64,000 bases of DNA from an uncultured Bacteroidia bacterium (GTDB lineage Bacteria > Bacteroidota > Bacteroidia > Bacteroidales > UBA932). The stretch is from contig CACXNA010000001.1 in NCBI GenBank assembly GCA_902768985.1, forward strand, positions 62,001-126,000. Direction: 5' to 3'. A program made the position numbers and the translations under genes. Below the pieces are notes generated by a model that saw only the letters and a program-made list of their open reading frames with translations, ran no database searches and was not told the origin of the DNA. This document shows positions 25,137 to 33,973 of this stretch, in pieces; position 1 is the stretch's first letter; each line of letters begins with the position of its first letter.

Positions 25137-25439
25137 ATGGAAGTTATCATCAACAAAGAAGATTCCGTGACCACCGTCCGTCTGGTCGGTCGTCTGGACA
25201 CCCCTGCGTCCCAGGACGTCGCACAGCATTTTGAACCCTTGATGTCGGACGCCGCCGGCACGATTGTGCTGGACTGCTCGGAGATGAGCTACATCTCCAG
25301 CTCCGGTCTGCGCATTTTCCTGTCCCTGCGCAAGGCTGCGGCATCCCAGGGAGGTAAAGTCATCGTCAAGAGCATCTCTGACGACATCCGTCAGGTGTTC
25401 ATGATGACCGGCTTCCTCAACCTCTTCGAAATACAGTAG
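25137..25439 (+). CDS. STAS-domain anti-sigma-factor antagonist-like protein
   Basis: 100 residues, a complete RsbV/SpoIIAA-type STAS domain. The phosphorylatable Ser lies in MSYISSSGLRIFL. By family logic it is phosphorylated by the HATPase domain and dephosphorylated by the SpoIIE domain of the upstream protein. No sigma factor gene is nearby, so the partner is unknown. The 3' end overlaps the convergent antiporter gene by 23 bp. Confidence 0.85.
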   Translation: MEVIINKEDSVTTVRLVGRLDTPASQDVAQHFEPLMSDAAGTIVLDCSEMSYISSSGLRIFLSLRKAAASQGGKVIVKSISDDIRQVFMMTGFLNLFEIQ

Positions 25440-27042
25440 GCGAGTCCTGCTCTAATTTCAGAATCACTAATTTATCCCCGGCCTCCAGAATGGTGTCGCC
25501 TTCGGGGATAATGATTTTGTCCCCACGTCGGATCATCATGATCAGCCCGTTTCCCGGATAGCGGGAGAGGGGCTGGCCGACGCGTCGGCTGTCCACCTTG
25601 ACCGTCTTCTCCTGGAGATAGGTCTTCTTGTCTTCGAAGCCACGGGCCATGATGATGACGTCGTCGCCCGGCAGCAGGAGCGTGTCCCCGCGCGGCAGGA
25701 GGCGTTCCTCGCCGCGGATGATCATGGCCAGCAGCATCGTCCCGGGAAGTACCAGGTCCTTGACGTACTTGTTGGCCCAGGGGCCGTCCGCTTCGACAGC
25801 CACCCGGCCAAAACGCATCGGGGTGCTGTCGGAGTAGTCGTTGAAGGTTTTCATCACGTCCGCGTGCCGGTCGATGATATCCAGTTTCTTGGCCACCCAG
25901 GGGATCAGGGCGCCTTGCAGGGAGATGGACAGCAGGACCACGCAGAAGACGATGTTGAAAATGTCGTTCTGCAGTTGGGCATTGAAGACCGTCGCCATGA
26001 TGGCGAACACGATGGCGGAGGCGCCGCGCAGGCCCACGAAGGAGATGAACGCCTGCTGCTTGAATGGGTATTTCCGGAAGGGCGTCAGAATGGCGAATAC
26101 TGCAGCGGGACGCGCAATCAGCAGCAGGAAGACAAAGATGGCCAGCGCCGGCACGATGGCCTTGGCGAGCAGGCCCGGCCGGGCGAGCAGGCCCAGCATG
26201 AAGAAGATGAGTACCTGCATCAGGCTGGTCACGCCGTCGAAGAAACTGACCAGGGACTTCTTGTCCTGGAATTCTTCGTTCCCCAGAATGATACCGGCGA
26301 TATAGACGCTCAGGTAGCCGTTTCCGCCGACCAGGCTCGGAAGGGCGTAGGCGGCGATGGCGGTGCCGAGGATGAATAACGAGTCAAAACCGTGGGTCTG
26401 GATGTTCATGTTGCGGAACCACAGCGTGGCGAGCTGGGCGATGATCATGCCGCCCAGGCCGCCGAACAGGATCTGCGCGATGATCATCCAGGCAATGTTC
26501 CCGCCGCTGTTCGTGCCGGTCATGACGGCAAGGAGGATGCCTGTCATCATGTAGGCGGCAGGGTCGTTGCTGCCGCTTTCCATTTCCAGCATGGGGGCCG
26601 TGTTGTTTTTGAGTCCCAGCCGTTTGCTGCGCAGGATGGAGAAGACGGACGCAGCGTCCGTGGAGCTCATGACCGCGCCGAAGATCATGCTCTCCAGCCA
26701 TTCCCAGCCGAGGACGAAATGCCCGAACAGCCCGACCAGCACGGCCGTCATGACCACACCCAGGGTGGCCAGCAGGCCGGCTTCCCGGATGACGGGCCGG
26801 ACGGCCTTCCAGCGGGTGCCGAAACCGCCGTAGAACATGATGAACAGCAGGGCCACGGAACAGATCTGCTCGGCAAATTCCTGATTGTCGAAATCGATGG
26901 GCCAGAGGCCCGTGTAGGAGAAGATGATACCCAACAGCATGAATACCAGCAGGGTCGGGATACCGATCCGGAGGGACAGGTTGTTGAGCCAGACGCAAAC
27001 CAGGATGACGGCGGCGATGACGATCAGGAAGAGCGTTGTCAT
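25417..27042 (-). CDS. K+/H+ antiporter, second NhaP2-type paralogue
   Basis: 541 residues, the same architecture as the protein at 21428-22930: about 12 membrane segments with SSTDAASVFSILRSK and EMESGSNDPAAYM, then an RCK_C-like regulatory tail with two segments reading GDTLLLPGDDVIIMA and GDTILEAGDKLVIL. The tail is longer than in the first paralogue, with two TrkA-C-like halves. It starts in the stop region of nagZ (ATGA overlap) and its tail overlaps the convergent STAS gene. Confidence 0.85.
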   Translation of the reverse strand: MTTLFLIVIAAVILVCVWLNNLSLRIGIPTLLVFMLLGIIFSYTGLWPIDFDNQEFAEQICSVALLFIMFYGGFGTRWKAVRPVIREAGLLATLGVVMTAVLVGLFGHFVLGWEWLESMIFGAVMSSTDAASVFSILRSKRLGLKNNTAPMLEMESGSNDPAAYMMTGILLAVMTGTNSGGNIAWMIIAQILFGGLGGMIIAQLATLWFRNMNIQTHGFDSLFILGTAIAAYALPSLVGGNGYLSVYIAGIILGNEEFQDKKSLVSFFDGVTSLMQVLIFFMLGLLARPGLLAKAIVPALAIFVFLLLIARPAAVFAILTPFRKYPFKQQAFISFVGLRGASAIVFAIMATVFNAQLQNDIFNIVFCVVLLSISLQGALIPWVAKKLDIIDRHADVMKTFNDYSDSTPMRFGRVAVEADGPWANKYVKDLVLPGTMLLAMIIRGEERLLPRGDTLLLPGDDVIIMARGFEDKKTYLQEKTVKVDSRRVGQPLSRYPGNGLIMMIRRGDKIIIPEGDTILEAGDKLVILKLEQDSPTVFRRG

Positions 27043-28094
27043 GCGGCAAAGATAGCAATTCTCCTGCGGAGACTCTCCTCCAAACGCGACTCGGACACGG
27101 CGCCCGAGCGGACGGCGTCCTCGACCGCGTCGAAGGCGGCGCAGTAGTCCAGCGGACAGAGCAGCAGGTCGGCGCCGGCCTGCAGGGCGCGCACGGCGGC
27201 CTCGCCGCTGCCGAACGCCCGGGTGATGGCGCCCATCTCGAGGGCGTCGGTGACCACGGCGCCCGTGAAGCCCAGCTCGCCGCGCAGCTTGTCCGTCAGG
27301 ATGGCGGGGGAGAGCGTGGCGGGCAGGTCGGAGCCCGTCACCGCCGGGGCGGCGATGTGGGCGGCCATGACCAGCTTCGCGCCGGCCTGGATGCCCGCGC
27401 GGAAGGGAATCATTTCGCAGGCGGCGATCTCCGCCCAGCTTTTCTGCGTGAAGGCGTAGCCGTGGTGCGTGTCGGCCAGCGTGTCCCCGTGGCCGGGGAA
27501 ATGCTTCAGGGTGGCGGCGGGGCCGGCCGCCTGCATGCCCCGCACGTAGGCGGCGACCAGCGGCGCAGCCTTCTGCGGGTCGTCGCTGAACGCGCGCGTG
27601 CCGATGATGATGTTGTCCGGATTGGTGTTGACGTCCGCCACTGGGGCGAAGTCGATGTCGAAGCCGTATTGCTTCAGATACTGTCCGATGCTGCGCGCCG
27701 CCTCGTACGTGGCCTCCGGACCCGCGGCCGCCAGCGCGGCGGCGCTTTCGTAGCGCGGCACGTCGAAGGCCGGATTGTTCGCCAGGCGGCTCACGCGTCC
27801 GCCTTCTTCGTCGATGCAGAGCAGGGGACTGCCCGGCAGGGCGCGAAGGTCCTTCTCGAAGCGGCGCAACTGCTTTGCGTCCTGAATGTTATGGCCGTAA
27901 AGCAGAATGCCGCCCACGGGATATTCGCGGGCCCGCGCCCGCATTCCGTCGCTGACCGCCTGCAGGCGGTACGGCGGCAACTCCGCCTCGGAATCATAGC
28001 GGATCGCCGGCTCCAGCGACTCCGGCCGGACAATGAACAACTGTCCTACCTTCTCCCGCAGGGACATGTTTTGCAATGATTGCTCGGAAAACAT
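27039..28094 (-). CDS. nagZ: GH3 beta-N-acetylhexosaminidase, NagZ type
   Basis: 351 residues covering the GH3 TIM-barrel only. NagZ signatures: CIDEEGGRVSRL, the catalytic dyad loop KHFPGHGDTLADTHHGY and the nucleophile Asp in VVTDALEMGAI. It removes N-acetylglucosamine from recycled muropeptides; no signal peptide is present, as expected for the cytosolic recycling enzyme (some Bacteroidetes relatives are secreted lipoproteins). The -7 box lies 4 nt before the start codon. Downstream it overlaps the antiporter gene by 4 bp. Confidence 0.85.
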   Translation of the reverse strand: MFSEQSLQNMSLREKVGQLFIVRPESLEPAIRYDSEAELPPYRLQAVSDGMRARAREYPVGGILLYGHNIQDAKQLRRFEKDLRALPGSPLLCIDEEGGRVSRLANNPAFDVPRYESAAALAAAGPEATYEAARSIGQYLKQYGFDIDFAPVADVNTNPDNIIIGTRAFSDDPQKAAPLVAAYVRGMQAAGPAATLKHFPGHGDTLADTHHGYAFTQKSWAEIAACEMIPFRAGIQAGAKLVMAAHIAAPAVTGSDLPATLSPAILTDKLRGELGFTGAVVTDALEMGAITRAFGSGEAAVRALQAGADLLLCPLDYCAAFDAVEDAVRSGAVSESRLEESLRRRIAIFAA

Positions 28095-28098
28095 ATCC

Positions 28099-28106
28099 CA
28101 AAGATA
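28099..28106 (-). promoter_or_regulatory. -7 box of nagZ
   Basis: TATCTTTG on the minus strand, 4 nt before the ATG at 28094; transcription would begin at or inside the start codon region. Confidence 0.55.
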
Positions 28107-28173
28107 AGGAAAATGTTCGTAACTGTGGGTGTTTCCCCCCCAGCATATACTTGCAAATATGGCGCGGACGCGC

Positions 28174-28181
28174 TATATTTG
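28174..28181 (+). promoter_or_regulatory. Promoter of the thiamine-uptake operon
   Basis: TATATTTG with a TTG at 28151-28153, 20 nt upstream. It precedes the TPP riboswitch by about 20 nt. Confidence 0.65.
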
Positions 28182-28202
28182 CGTCCGGTTTGCAAGTGGC
28201 AG

Positions 28203-28284
28203 ACCAAGGGGTGCTGAGGCCCGTTGGGCCGAGGCTGAGATGATACCCTCATACCTGATCGGGGTAATGCCCGCGTAGGAACAG
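28203..28284 (+). ncRNA. TPP riboswitch (THI element)
   Basis: The conserved core is all present: GGGGTGCTG, a variable P3 hairpin (GGCCCGTTGGGCC), the GCTGAGATGATACCC pyrimidine-sensor helix, CCTGATC and the GGGTAATGCCCGCGTAGGAA pyrophosphate-sensor segment. It lies 52 nt before a TonB-dependent receptor gene and is followed by pnuT, so thiamine pyrophosphate represses thiamine import. There is no strong terminator between the element and the gene, so control at translation is more likely. Confidence 0.93.
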
Positions 28285-28336
28285 TTATCTTCCCATCCCC
28301 TTATTTGTATAATTTATTTACATTTAAGGTTTTACA

Positions 28337-30757
28337 ATGTACAAACGTTTACTGAACGCCGCGATGCCGCTCCTGCTGGCAGCCACCGGCGTGTTCCCGG
28401 CTGCCGCCCAGCAGCCGGATTCCCTGCAGGTCGAACAACTCCAGGAAGTCGTGATCGGCGCCGTGCGCGCCGCCAAGGACGCTCCCTTCGCCGTCGCCAA
28501 CATCCAGCGCGCCGAGCTACAGGACTTCTCCACCACCGGCATCGAACTGCCGATGCTCTTCGCCCGCACGCCGGGCATCCTCGCCTGGAGCGAGAACGGC
28601 GTGGGCACCGGCACCTCCTATATGCGCATCCGCGGTGCGGGCGGCTCCCGCATCAATGTCACGCTCGACGGCGTGCCCCTCAATTCCCCGGAAGACCAGA
28701 CGGTCTTCTGGGCGAACATGAACTCCTACGGCGCCTTGATGGGCAGCGTGCAGATTCAGCGCGGCGTGGGCGCCTCGACCAACGGTGACGGCGCCTTCGG
28801 CGGCACCATCGCCCTCGGCACCAAGGCCCCCTCGCTCGTGCCGACGGCCGAGCTGAACGCCTCCTACGGCTCCTGGAACACGATGAACCTCGGCGTGAAC
28901 GCCTCCACGGGCCTCCTGTGGAACCACCTCATCCTAGAGGGCGGCTACCACCAGACCACGACCGACGGCTACCTGCCCGGCACCGACGGCCGCTCGGGCA
29001 ACTGGTTCGGCAGCCTGAGCTGGCTGGGCCGCAGCTGGAAGCTCTCCTACCGGATCCTGGGGAACTTTGAAGTCACCGGCCAGGCCTGGAACGGCGTCAC
29101 GGCCGGCAGCAACGACCTGTCCATCATGGATGGAACCTATGGCGCCAAGACCGGCATCAAGACGTACGCGGATATGTACAACGCCGGTGTGGGACGTTAC
29201 AACTCGCTCTACGAGCAGATGCTCATCGACGGCACCAACTACACGCTCGAGCGTTATCGCCTGAGCGACGGCAGCCTCTGGCCCCGCACCACCGACAATT
29301 TTTGGCAGACCCACCACATCCTGAACTTCGCGTGGGATATCAACGAGTACTGGAAACTCTCCGTCTCGCCGCACTACACACACGGCTACGGTTATTACGA
29401 GGAGTTCCGCTACAACAACAAGATCATCAAATACGGCCTGGAGTACTTCAAGGACGCTGCGGGCAACAAGGTCAAGAAGGCGGACTTCATCCGCCAGAAA
29501 GGGCTCATGCAGGATGCCTGGGGCGCCGTGGCGAACGTTACTTTCTGCAAGGACGCCTGGGACGTCATCGCCGGTTTGTCCTGGCAGCAGTTCCAGGGCA
29601 ACCACTTCGGTTACCTGACCTATACAAGCAACGCCGAAGTGGCGGCGCGGTATGGCATTTCCGGGGAGAAGCCCCGGCAGTACTATGATTCCGACGCCAG
29701 CAAGCTCGACCTGAGCGGCTTCGTGAAGGCTTCCTACGCCATCGACGACGCCTGGAGCGTCTTCGGCGACCTGCAGTTCCGCCACGTCGGCTACAAGACG
29801 GACGGCTACAACGACAAGTACATCATCGACAAGAAAACGGACATCCCGAGCAAGCACATGCTGAATGTCGACGTGAAGTACGATTTCTTCAATCCCAAGG
29901 CCGGCGTCAACTTCCAGCGCGGCGGCCACCGGGCCTATGCTTCCTTTGCGATGGCGCACCGCGAGCCGGAGCGCAACAATTTCACGGATAACGGAAAATA
30001 CCCCTTCCCGCGTGCCGAGCGCCTGCTCGACTGGGAAGCCGGCTACCAATTTGAAGGGAAGCGCTTCCACGCCGGCGTGAACCTTTATTATATGCGCTAT
30101 CGGGACCAGCTGGTCCAGACCGGCGAGCTGAGCGACATCGGCGAGGCGCTGACCACGAACATCCCGGATTCCTACCGCCTCGGCGCCGAGCTGACGGCCG
30201 GGTGGAACATCACCCGCTGGCTGAGCGTCGAAGGCAACGCCGCCCTGAGCCGCAACCGTCTGCTGGACTTCGACGAAGTCATCGAGGACTGGGACGACTG
30301 GGAGGGTAATCCCGACTACGCCCAGTACCACTGCGACGGCAACGGAGACGAGATGCGTTCCTTCCATTATACCGATAAAGCGCTGGCCTTCTCCCCGTCG
30401 GCCATCCTGAACGGCTTCGTGAACGTGCATTTCAGCGGCTTCCGCGCCGTCTGGCACACGGGCTACGTCAGCCGAATGTACCTGGACAACAGCGAGAACG
30501 TGGATCGCTCCCTGCCGGCCTACAGCCTCTCCGACCTCTCGCTGAGCTATACGCTCAAGCCGCGCAAGGTCCTCCGGGAAGTGGTCTTCGGCCTCGATCT
30601 CAACAACATCTTCTCCGCCCGCGTGGCGCAGAGCGGCTGGGTCTACAGCGCCGTGGCCGAGAGCTACGGCCACACGCCTGAGAACCGTTACTACCAGCTC
30701 GGCTTCGTGCCGGTGGCGCCGCTCACCGTGCTGGGCCACATCACTTTAAGATTCTAA
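28337..30757 (+). CDS. TonB-dependent outer-membrane receptor, predicted thiamine transporter
   Basis: 806 residues with a signal peptide ending PAAAQ. The plug domain (~40-170) shows the usual run GIELPMLFARTPGILAW ... SYMRIRGAGGSRINVTLDGVPLN; the remainder is a 22-strand-type barrel ending in LGHITLRF. No SusD partner or CarboxypepD_reg extension is present, as for vitamin and metal receptors. The upstream TPP riboswitch and downstream pnuT make thiamine or a thiamine phosphate the expected ligand. Driven by TonB-ExbBD. Confidence 0.85.
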   Translation: MYKRLLNAAMPLLLAATGVFPAAAQQPDSLQVEQLQEVVIGAVRAAKDAPFAVANIQRAELQDFSTTGIELPMLFARTPGILAWSENGVGTGTSYMRIRGAGGSRINVTLDGVPLNSPEDQTVFWANMNSYGALMGSVQIQRGVGASTNGDGAFGGTIALGTKAPSLVPTAELNASYGSWNTMNLGVNASTGLLWNHLILEGGYHQTTTDGYLPGTDGRSGNWFGSLSWLGRSWKLSYRILGNFEVTGQAWNGVTAGSNDLSIMDGTYGAKTGIKTYADMYNAGVGRYNSLYEQMLIDGTNYTLERYRLSDGSLWPRTTDNFWQTHHILNFAWDINEYWKLSVSPHYTHGYGYYEEFRYNNKIIKYGLEYFKDAAGNKVKKADFIRQKGLMQDAWGAVANVTFCKDAWDVIAGLSWQQFQGNHFGYLTYTSNAEVAARYGISGEKPRQYYDSDASKLDLSGFVKASYAIDDAWSVFGDLQFRHVGYKTDGYNDKYIIDKKTDIPSKHMLNVDVKYDFFNPKAGVNFQRGGHRAYASFAMAHREPERNNFTDNGKYPFPRAERLLDWEAGYQFEGKRFHAGVNLYYMRYRDQLVQTGELSDIGEALTTNIPDSYRLGAELTAGWNITRWLSVEGNAALSRNRLLDFDEVIEDWDDWEGNPDYAQYHCDGNGDEMRSFHYTDKALAFSPSAILNGFVNVHFSGFRAVWHTGYVSRMYLDNSENVDRSLPAYSLSDLSLSYTLKPRKVLREVVFGLDLNNIFSARVAQSGWVYSAVAESYGHTPENRYYQLGFVPVAPLTVLGHITLRF

Positions 30758-30761
30758 ACAT

Positions 30762-31334
30762 ATGGATACGCTGCGCTTCCTGGACATTCTCGGATTCGTC
30801 GTCGGACTGGTTTACCTGATCCTCGAGTACAAGGCCAGCATCTGGCTCTGGCTGGCGAGCATCATCATGCCGGCCATCGACATGGTGCTCTACTACAAAG
30901 CCGGCCTGTACGCCGATTTCGGCATGGCCATCTACTACTGCCTGGCCGGCGTGTACGGCTATGCGTCGTGGAAATGGTTCAAGCACGCGAAAACGCAGCA
31001 GCGCAGCGAGCGTCCGATCACCCGATACAAGAAGCAGCACATCCTGCCTTCACTGGCAGCGATGCTGCTGCTTTGGTTCGGGATCTGGTGGATGCTCACG
31101 CACTGGACCAACTCCACCGTACCGGTGGCGGATGCCTTTACCACGGCGCTGAGCATCGTGGCCCTGTGGGCCCTGGCGCAGAAATACGCCGAACAGTGGC
31201 TCCTGTGGCTGGTGGTGGACGTGGTCTGCTGCATTCTTTACGTCCGCAAAGGCATCCCCTTCAAGGCCGCGATCTACGGCCTCTACAGCGTCGTCGCAGT
31301 GTTCGGCTACAGGAAGTGGCTGAAGATGATCTAG
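30762..31334 (+). CDS. pnuT: PnuC-family vitamin transporter, thiamine type (PnuT)
   Basis: 190 residues with about seven hydrophobic helices. The PnuC-family C-terminal region (WLLWLVVDVVCCILYVRKGIPFKAAIYGLYSVVAVFGY) is clear. Homologues carry nicotinamide riboside, riboflavin or thiamine; here the TPP riboswitch two genes upstream assigns thiamine. It starts 4 bp after the TonB-dependent receptor. In many Bacteroidetes a thiamine pyrophosphokinase follows; here the next gene is convergent hisIE, overlapping the 3' end by 4 bp. Confidence 0.85.
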   Translation: MDTLRFLDILGFVVGLVYLILEYKASIWLWLASIIMPAIDMVLYYKAGLYADFGMAIYYCLAGVYGYASWKWFKHAKTQQRSERPITRYKKQHILPSLAAMLLLWFGIWWMLTHWTNSTVPVADAFTTALSIVALWALAQKYAEQWLLWLVVDVVCCILYVRKGIPFKAAIYGLYSVVAVFGYRKWLKMI

Positions 31335-31930
31335 CGGTGCCGGAAGGCGAGCTCGCGCTCGAGGTCGGGCAGGGAGACGCCCTGCTGCTCGAGCAGGACG
31401 AGCAGGTGATAGATCAGGTCGGAAGCCTCATAGACGAAGCGGTCGCGGTTGCCGTCGACGGCCTCGATGACGGCCTCGCCGGCCTCCTCCACGACCTTCT
31501 TGCCGATGGCCTTGGGGCCCTTGATGAAGAGCTTGGTGGTGTAGGAGCCCTCCGGCATCTTGGCATGGCGGTCGGCTATGACGCCCGCCAGGGTGCGGAT
31601 GAAGCCCTCATCCTCCGGCGTGTCGAAGCAGGCGGTGGTGCCGCGGTGGCAGGTGGGCCCGTCCGGGCGCGCCTTGATGAGCAGCGTGTCGGCGTCGCAG
31701 TCGGCGAACATCTCCACGACATGCAGGAAATTGTTGCTCGTTTCGCCTTTGGTCCAGAGCGTCTGCCGGCTGCGCGACCAGAAGGTCACCAGCCCCGTCT
31801 CGGCCGTCTTCTCGAAGGCCTCCTCGTTCATGTAGCCCAGCATCAGGACCTTGAGGGTCGTGGCGTCCTGGACAATCACCGGTAGCAGGCCGTCGCCTGT
31901 CTTATCTAATTTGAAGTCGCTGAATTTCAT
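31331..31930 (-). CDS. hisIE: Bifunctional phosphoribosyl-AMP cyclohydrolase / phosphoribosyl-ATP pyrophosphatase
   Basis: 199 residues from the start at MKFSDFKLDK; a longer frame upstream lies over hisF and is rejected. The N-terminal HisI half (TFWSRSRQTLWTKGETSNNF, CDADTLLIKARPDGPTCHRG with Zn-binding Cys) opens the adenine ring of PR-AMP. The C-terminal HisE half (EEAGEAVIEA ... EASDLIYHLLVLL) hydrolyses PR-ATP. These are steps 2 and 3 of histidine synthesis. Last gene of the his operon; overlaps hisF by 4 bp. Confidence 0.95.
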   Translation of the reverse strand: MKFSDFKLDKTGDGLLPVIVQDATTLKVLMLGYMNEEAFEKTAETGLVTFWSRSRQTLWTKGETSNNFLHVVEMFADCDADTLLIKARPDGPTCHRGTTACFDTPEDEGFIRTLAGVIADRHAKMPEGSYTTKLFIKGPKAIGKKVVEEAGEAVIEAVDGNRDRFVYEASDLIYHLLVLLEQQGVSLPDLERELAFRHR

Positions 31931-32682
31931 ATTCTTACGTTGATTCCTGCGGCGCGGAGCGCCTGTTTGAGTTGCGGGATGGGGATCTGGCCGTAGTGGA
32001 AGATGCTGGCGGCGAGGGCGGCGTCGGCGCGCCCCTCGGTCAGTACGCGGCGGATGTCCTCGACGGAGCCGGCGCCGCCCGAGGCGATCACCGGAATCGT
32101 GAGCTCGTCCGTCAGGCGGGCGTAGACGTCGTCGGCGTAGCCCGCGCAGGTGCCGTCGTGGTCCATCGAAGTGAAGAGGATCTCGCCGGCGCCGCGCTCC
32201 TGCGCCTCGCGGGCCCAGGAGAAGAGCTCCACGTCGGTCAGGCGTTTGCCGCCGTGCGTGGTGCAGGTCCAGCGGCCCTCGATGCACTTGGCGTCGATGG
32301 CCACCACGACGAACTGGCTGCCGTATTTCGAGGCGATCCGGCTGATGAGTGTCGGATCCGCGATGGCGGCGCTGTTGACGGAGATCTTGTCGGCGCCGGC
32401 GTCCAGCAGGCGCGCGGCGTCTTCGATGCTGCCGATGCCGCCGCCCACGGTGAAGGGAATGTCGATGCCCTGGGCGATGCGCTCCACGAGCGCGGCGAAG
32501 GTGCGCCGTCCCTCCTGGGTGGCGCTGATGTCGAGGTAGACCAGCTCGTCGGCGCCGTCGCGGGAGTATTTCACACCCATGTCCACGGCGTCCCCGACTT
32601 CGCGGAGCCCCTCGAAGTTAATGCCCTTGACGACCTGGCCGTCCTTTACATCGAGGCAGGGGATGATGCGCTTTGCGACCAT
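31927..32682 (-). CDS. hisF: Imidazole glycerol phosphate synthase, cyclase subunit
   Basis: 251 residues, complete HisF barrel: MVAKRIIPCLDVKDGQVVKG with catalytic Asp11, and a second catalytic Asp in the strand EILFTSMDHDGT. With HisH it makes IGP and AICAR from PRFAR. The start codon lies 37 bp inside the 3' end of hisA, an unusually long overlap for this operon. Confidence 0.95.
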   Translation of the reverse strand: MVAKRIIPCLDVKDGQVVKGINFEGLREVGDAVDMGVKYSRDGADELVYLDISATQEGRRTFAALVERIAQGIDIPFTVGGGIGSIEDAARLLDAGADKISVNSAAIADPTLISRIASKYGSQFVVVAIDAKCIEGRWTCTTHGGKRLTDVELFSWAREAQERGAGEILFTSMDHDGTCAGYADDVYARLTDELTIPVIASGGAGSVEDIRRVLTEGRADAALAASIFHYGQIPIPQLKQALRAAGINVRI

Positions 32683-33389
32683 GACTTGATATCTTCCAGA
32701 CTGATACGGTTTTCAAAAATAGCCTTGCCCACGATGACTTTGCGCAGGTGCAGGGCGTCCAGCGAGCGGATGTCACCCATGCCGGAGATGCCGCCGCTCA
32801 CGGTGAAACTGATCTCCGGGAAATCCCGCTGCAGGCGCACGTAGAGTGCGGATGCGGGCCCCGACAGCATGCCGTCGCGGGAGATCTCCGTGACGATGCA
32901 TTCCTGCAGCCCGAGGGGCTGGAAACGCGACACGAGGTCCTCGATGCCCAGGGCGACGGAATCCTGCCAGCCGGACACGGCGATGCGCCCGTCGCGTACG
33001 TCGGCGCCCAGGATCATCTTGGCGCCGTACTTCTTGAGCCAAGTCTCGAGCAGGTCCGGACGCCGGGCGGCGACGCTGCCGATGATGGCGTGCGTGGCGC
33101 CGGCGTCGAAGGCGGCCTGCACCGACGCTTCGTCGGAGAGTCCGCCGCCCCATTCTATCTCGCAGGACACCGCCTTGGCGATGGCTTCCAGCGAGGCGAG
33201 GTTCTTCGGGGCGCCGGCCTTGGCGCCGTCCAGGTCCACGAGGTGGATGCGCTGCACGCCGCAGTCGGCATAGCTGCGAGCCACGTCGGCGGGGGAGCCG
33301 TCGTACACCTTCTTCTGATAATAATCACCCTGGGTCAGGCGCACGCAGCGCCCGTCAATGAGGTCGATGGCGGGAATGATGTGGATCAT
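32646..33389 (-). CDS. hisA: ProFAR isomerase
   Basis: 247 residues, TIM barrel related to HisF: MIHIIPAIDLIDGRCVRLTQGD, HLVDLDGA, EWGGGL, VTEISRDGMLSGP and FTVSGGISGMGD. It isomerises ProFAR to PRFAR. The C-terminal ~12 residues (SWSQSASSPASM) overlap the start of hisF and look non-conserved, as if an original stop had been lost. Overlaps hisH by 4 bp. Confidence 0.95.
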   Translation of the reverse strand: MIHIIPAIDLIDGRCVRLTQGDYYQKKVYDGSPADVARSYADCGVQRIHLVDLDGAKAGAPKNLASLEAIAKAVSCEIEWGGGLSDEASVQAAFDAGATHAIIGSVAARRPDLLETWLKKYGAKMILGADVRDGRIAVSGWQDSVALGIEDLVSRFQPLGLQECIVTEISRDGMLSGPASALYVRLQRDFPEISFTVSGGISGMGDIRSLDALHLRKVIVGKAIFENRISLEDIKSWSQSASSPASM

Positions 33390-33973
33390 AAGGCGAGGAA
33401 ATTCTGGAGAATGGCCGCTCCCACGGAGCCGCTCTTCTCGGGGTGGAACTGGGTACCGTAGAAATTCTCATATTTCAGCGCGGCGCTGAAGAGCTGCTCC
33501 CCGTGGCGGCAGGTCGCGATGGTGTCGGGACACAGGCCGGGGAAGTAGGAGTGGACGAAATAGACGAAGCTGCCGCCGTCCAGGCCCTTGAACAGTTTGC
33601 TGTCCAGGTTGCCGATGGCGTTCCAGCCCATGTGGGGGACCTTGGCGTCCGGGGCCTCGGTGAAGCGGCGCACGTGGGCGTCGAAGATGCCCAGGCACTG
33701 CGTGGGGCCCTCCTCGGAGTCGCGGCACATCAGCTGCATGCCCACGCAGATGCCCAGCACGGGGCGGCGCAGGGTCTTGACGAGGCCGCACAGGCCGCGG
33801 GCCTCCAGGCTGGCCATGGCCTCGGCGGCGTTGCCCACGCCGGGGAGGATGACCTTGTCGGCCGCGAGGATGCGGGCGGGATCCGCGGTGAGTTCATATT
33901 CCGCGCCCAGGCGCTGCAGGGCGTTGCCGACCGAACGGATGTTGCCGGCGTCGTAGTCGATGATTGCGATCAT
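33386..33973 (-). CDS. hisH: Imidazole glycerol phosphate synthase, glutaminase subunit
   Basis: 195 residues from MIAIIDYDAGNIRSV; an upstream in-frame extension lies in hisB and is rejected. Class I glutamine amidotransferase: nucleophile Cys in VLGICVGMQLM, and the His/Glu pair in YGTQFHPEKSG. It supplies ammonia to HisF through the HisF barrel. It overlaps hisB by 4 bp. Confidence 0.95.
   Translation of the reverse strand: MIAIIDYDAGNIRSVGNALQRLGAEYELTADPARILAADKVILPGVGNAAEAMASLEARGLCGLVKTLRRPVLGICVGMQLMCRDSEEGPTQCLGIFDAHVRRFTEAPDAKVPHMGWNAIGNLDSKLFKGLDGGSFVYFVHSYFPGLCPDTIATCRHGEQLFSAALKYENFYGTQFHPEKSGSVGAAILQNFLAL

Noticed and set aside
27047..27054. TATCTTTG box 4 nt before the second antiporter gene
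   Set aside because: It lies inside the last codons of nagZ (Ile-Phe-Ala) and the genes overlap by ATGA, so read-through from nagZ is enough to explain expression; a separate promoter is possible but not claimed.
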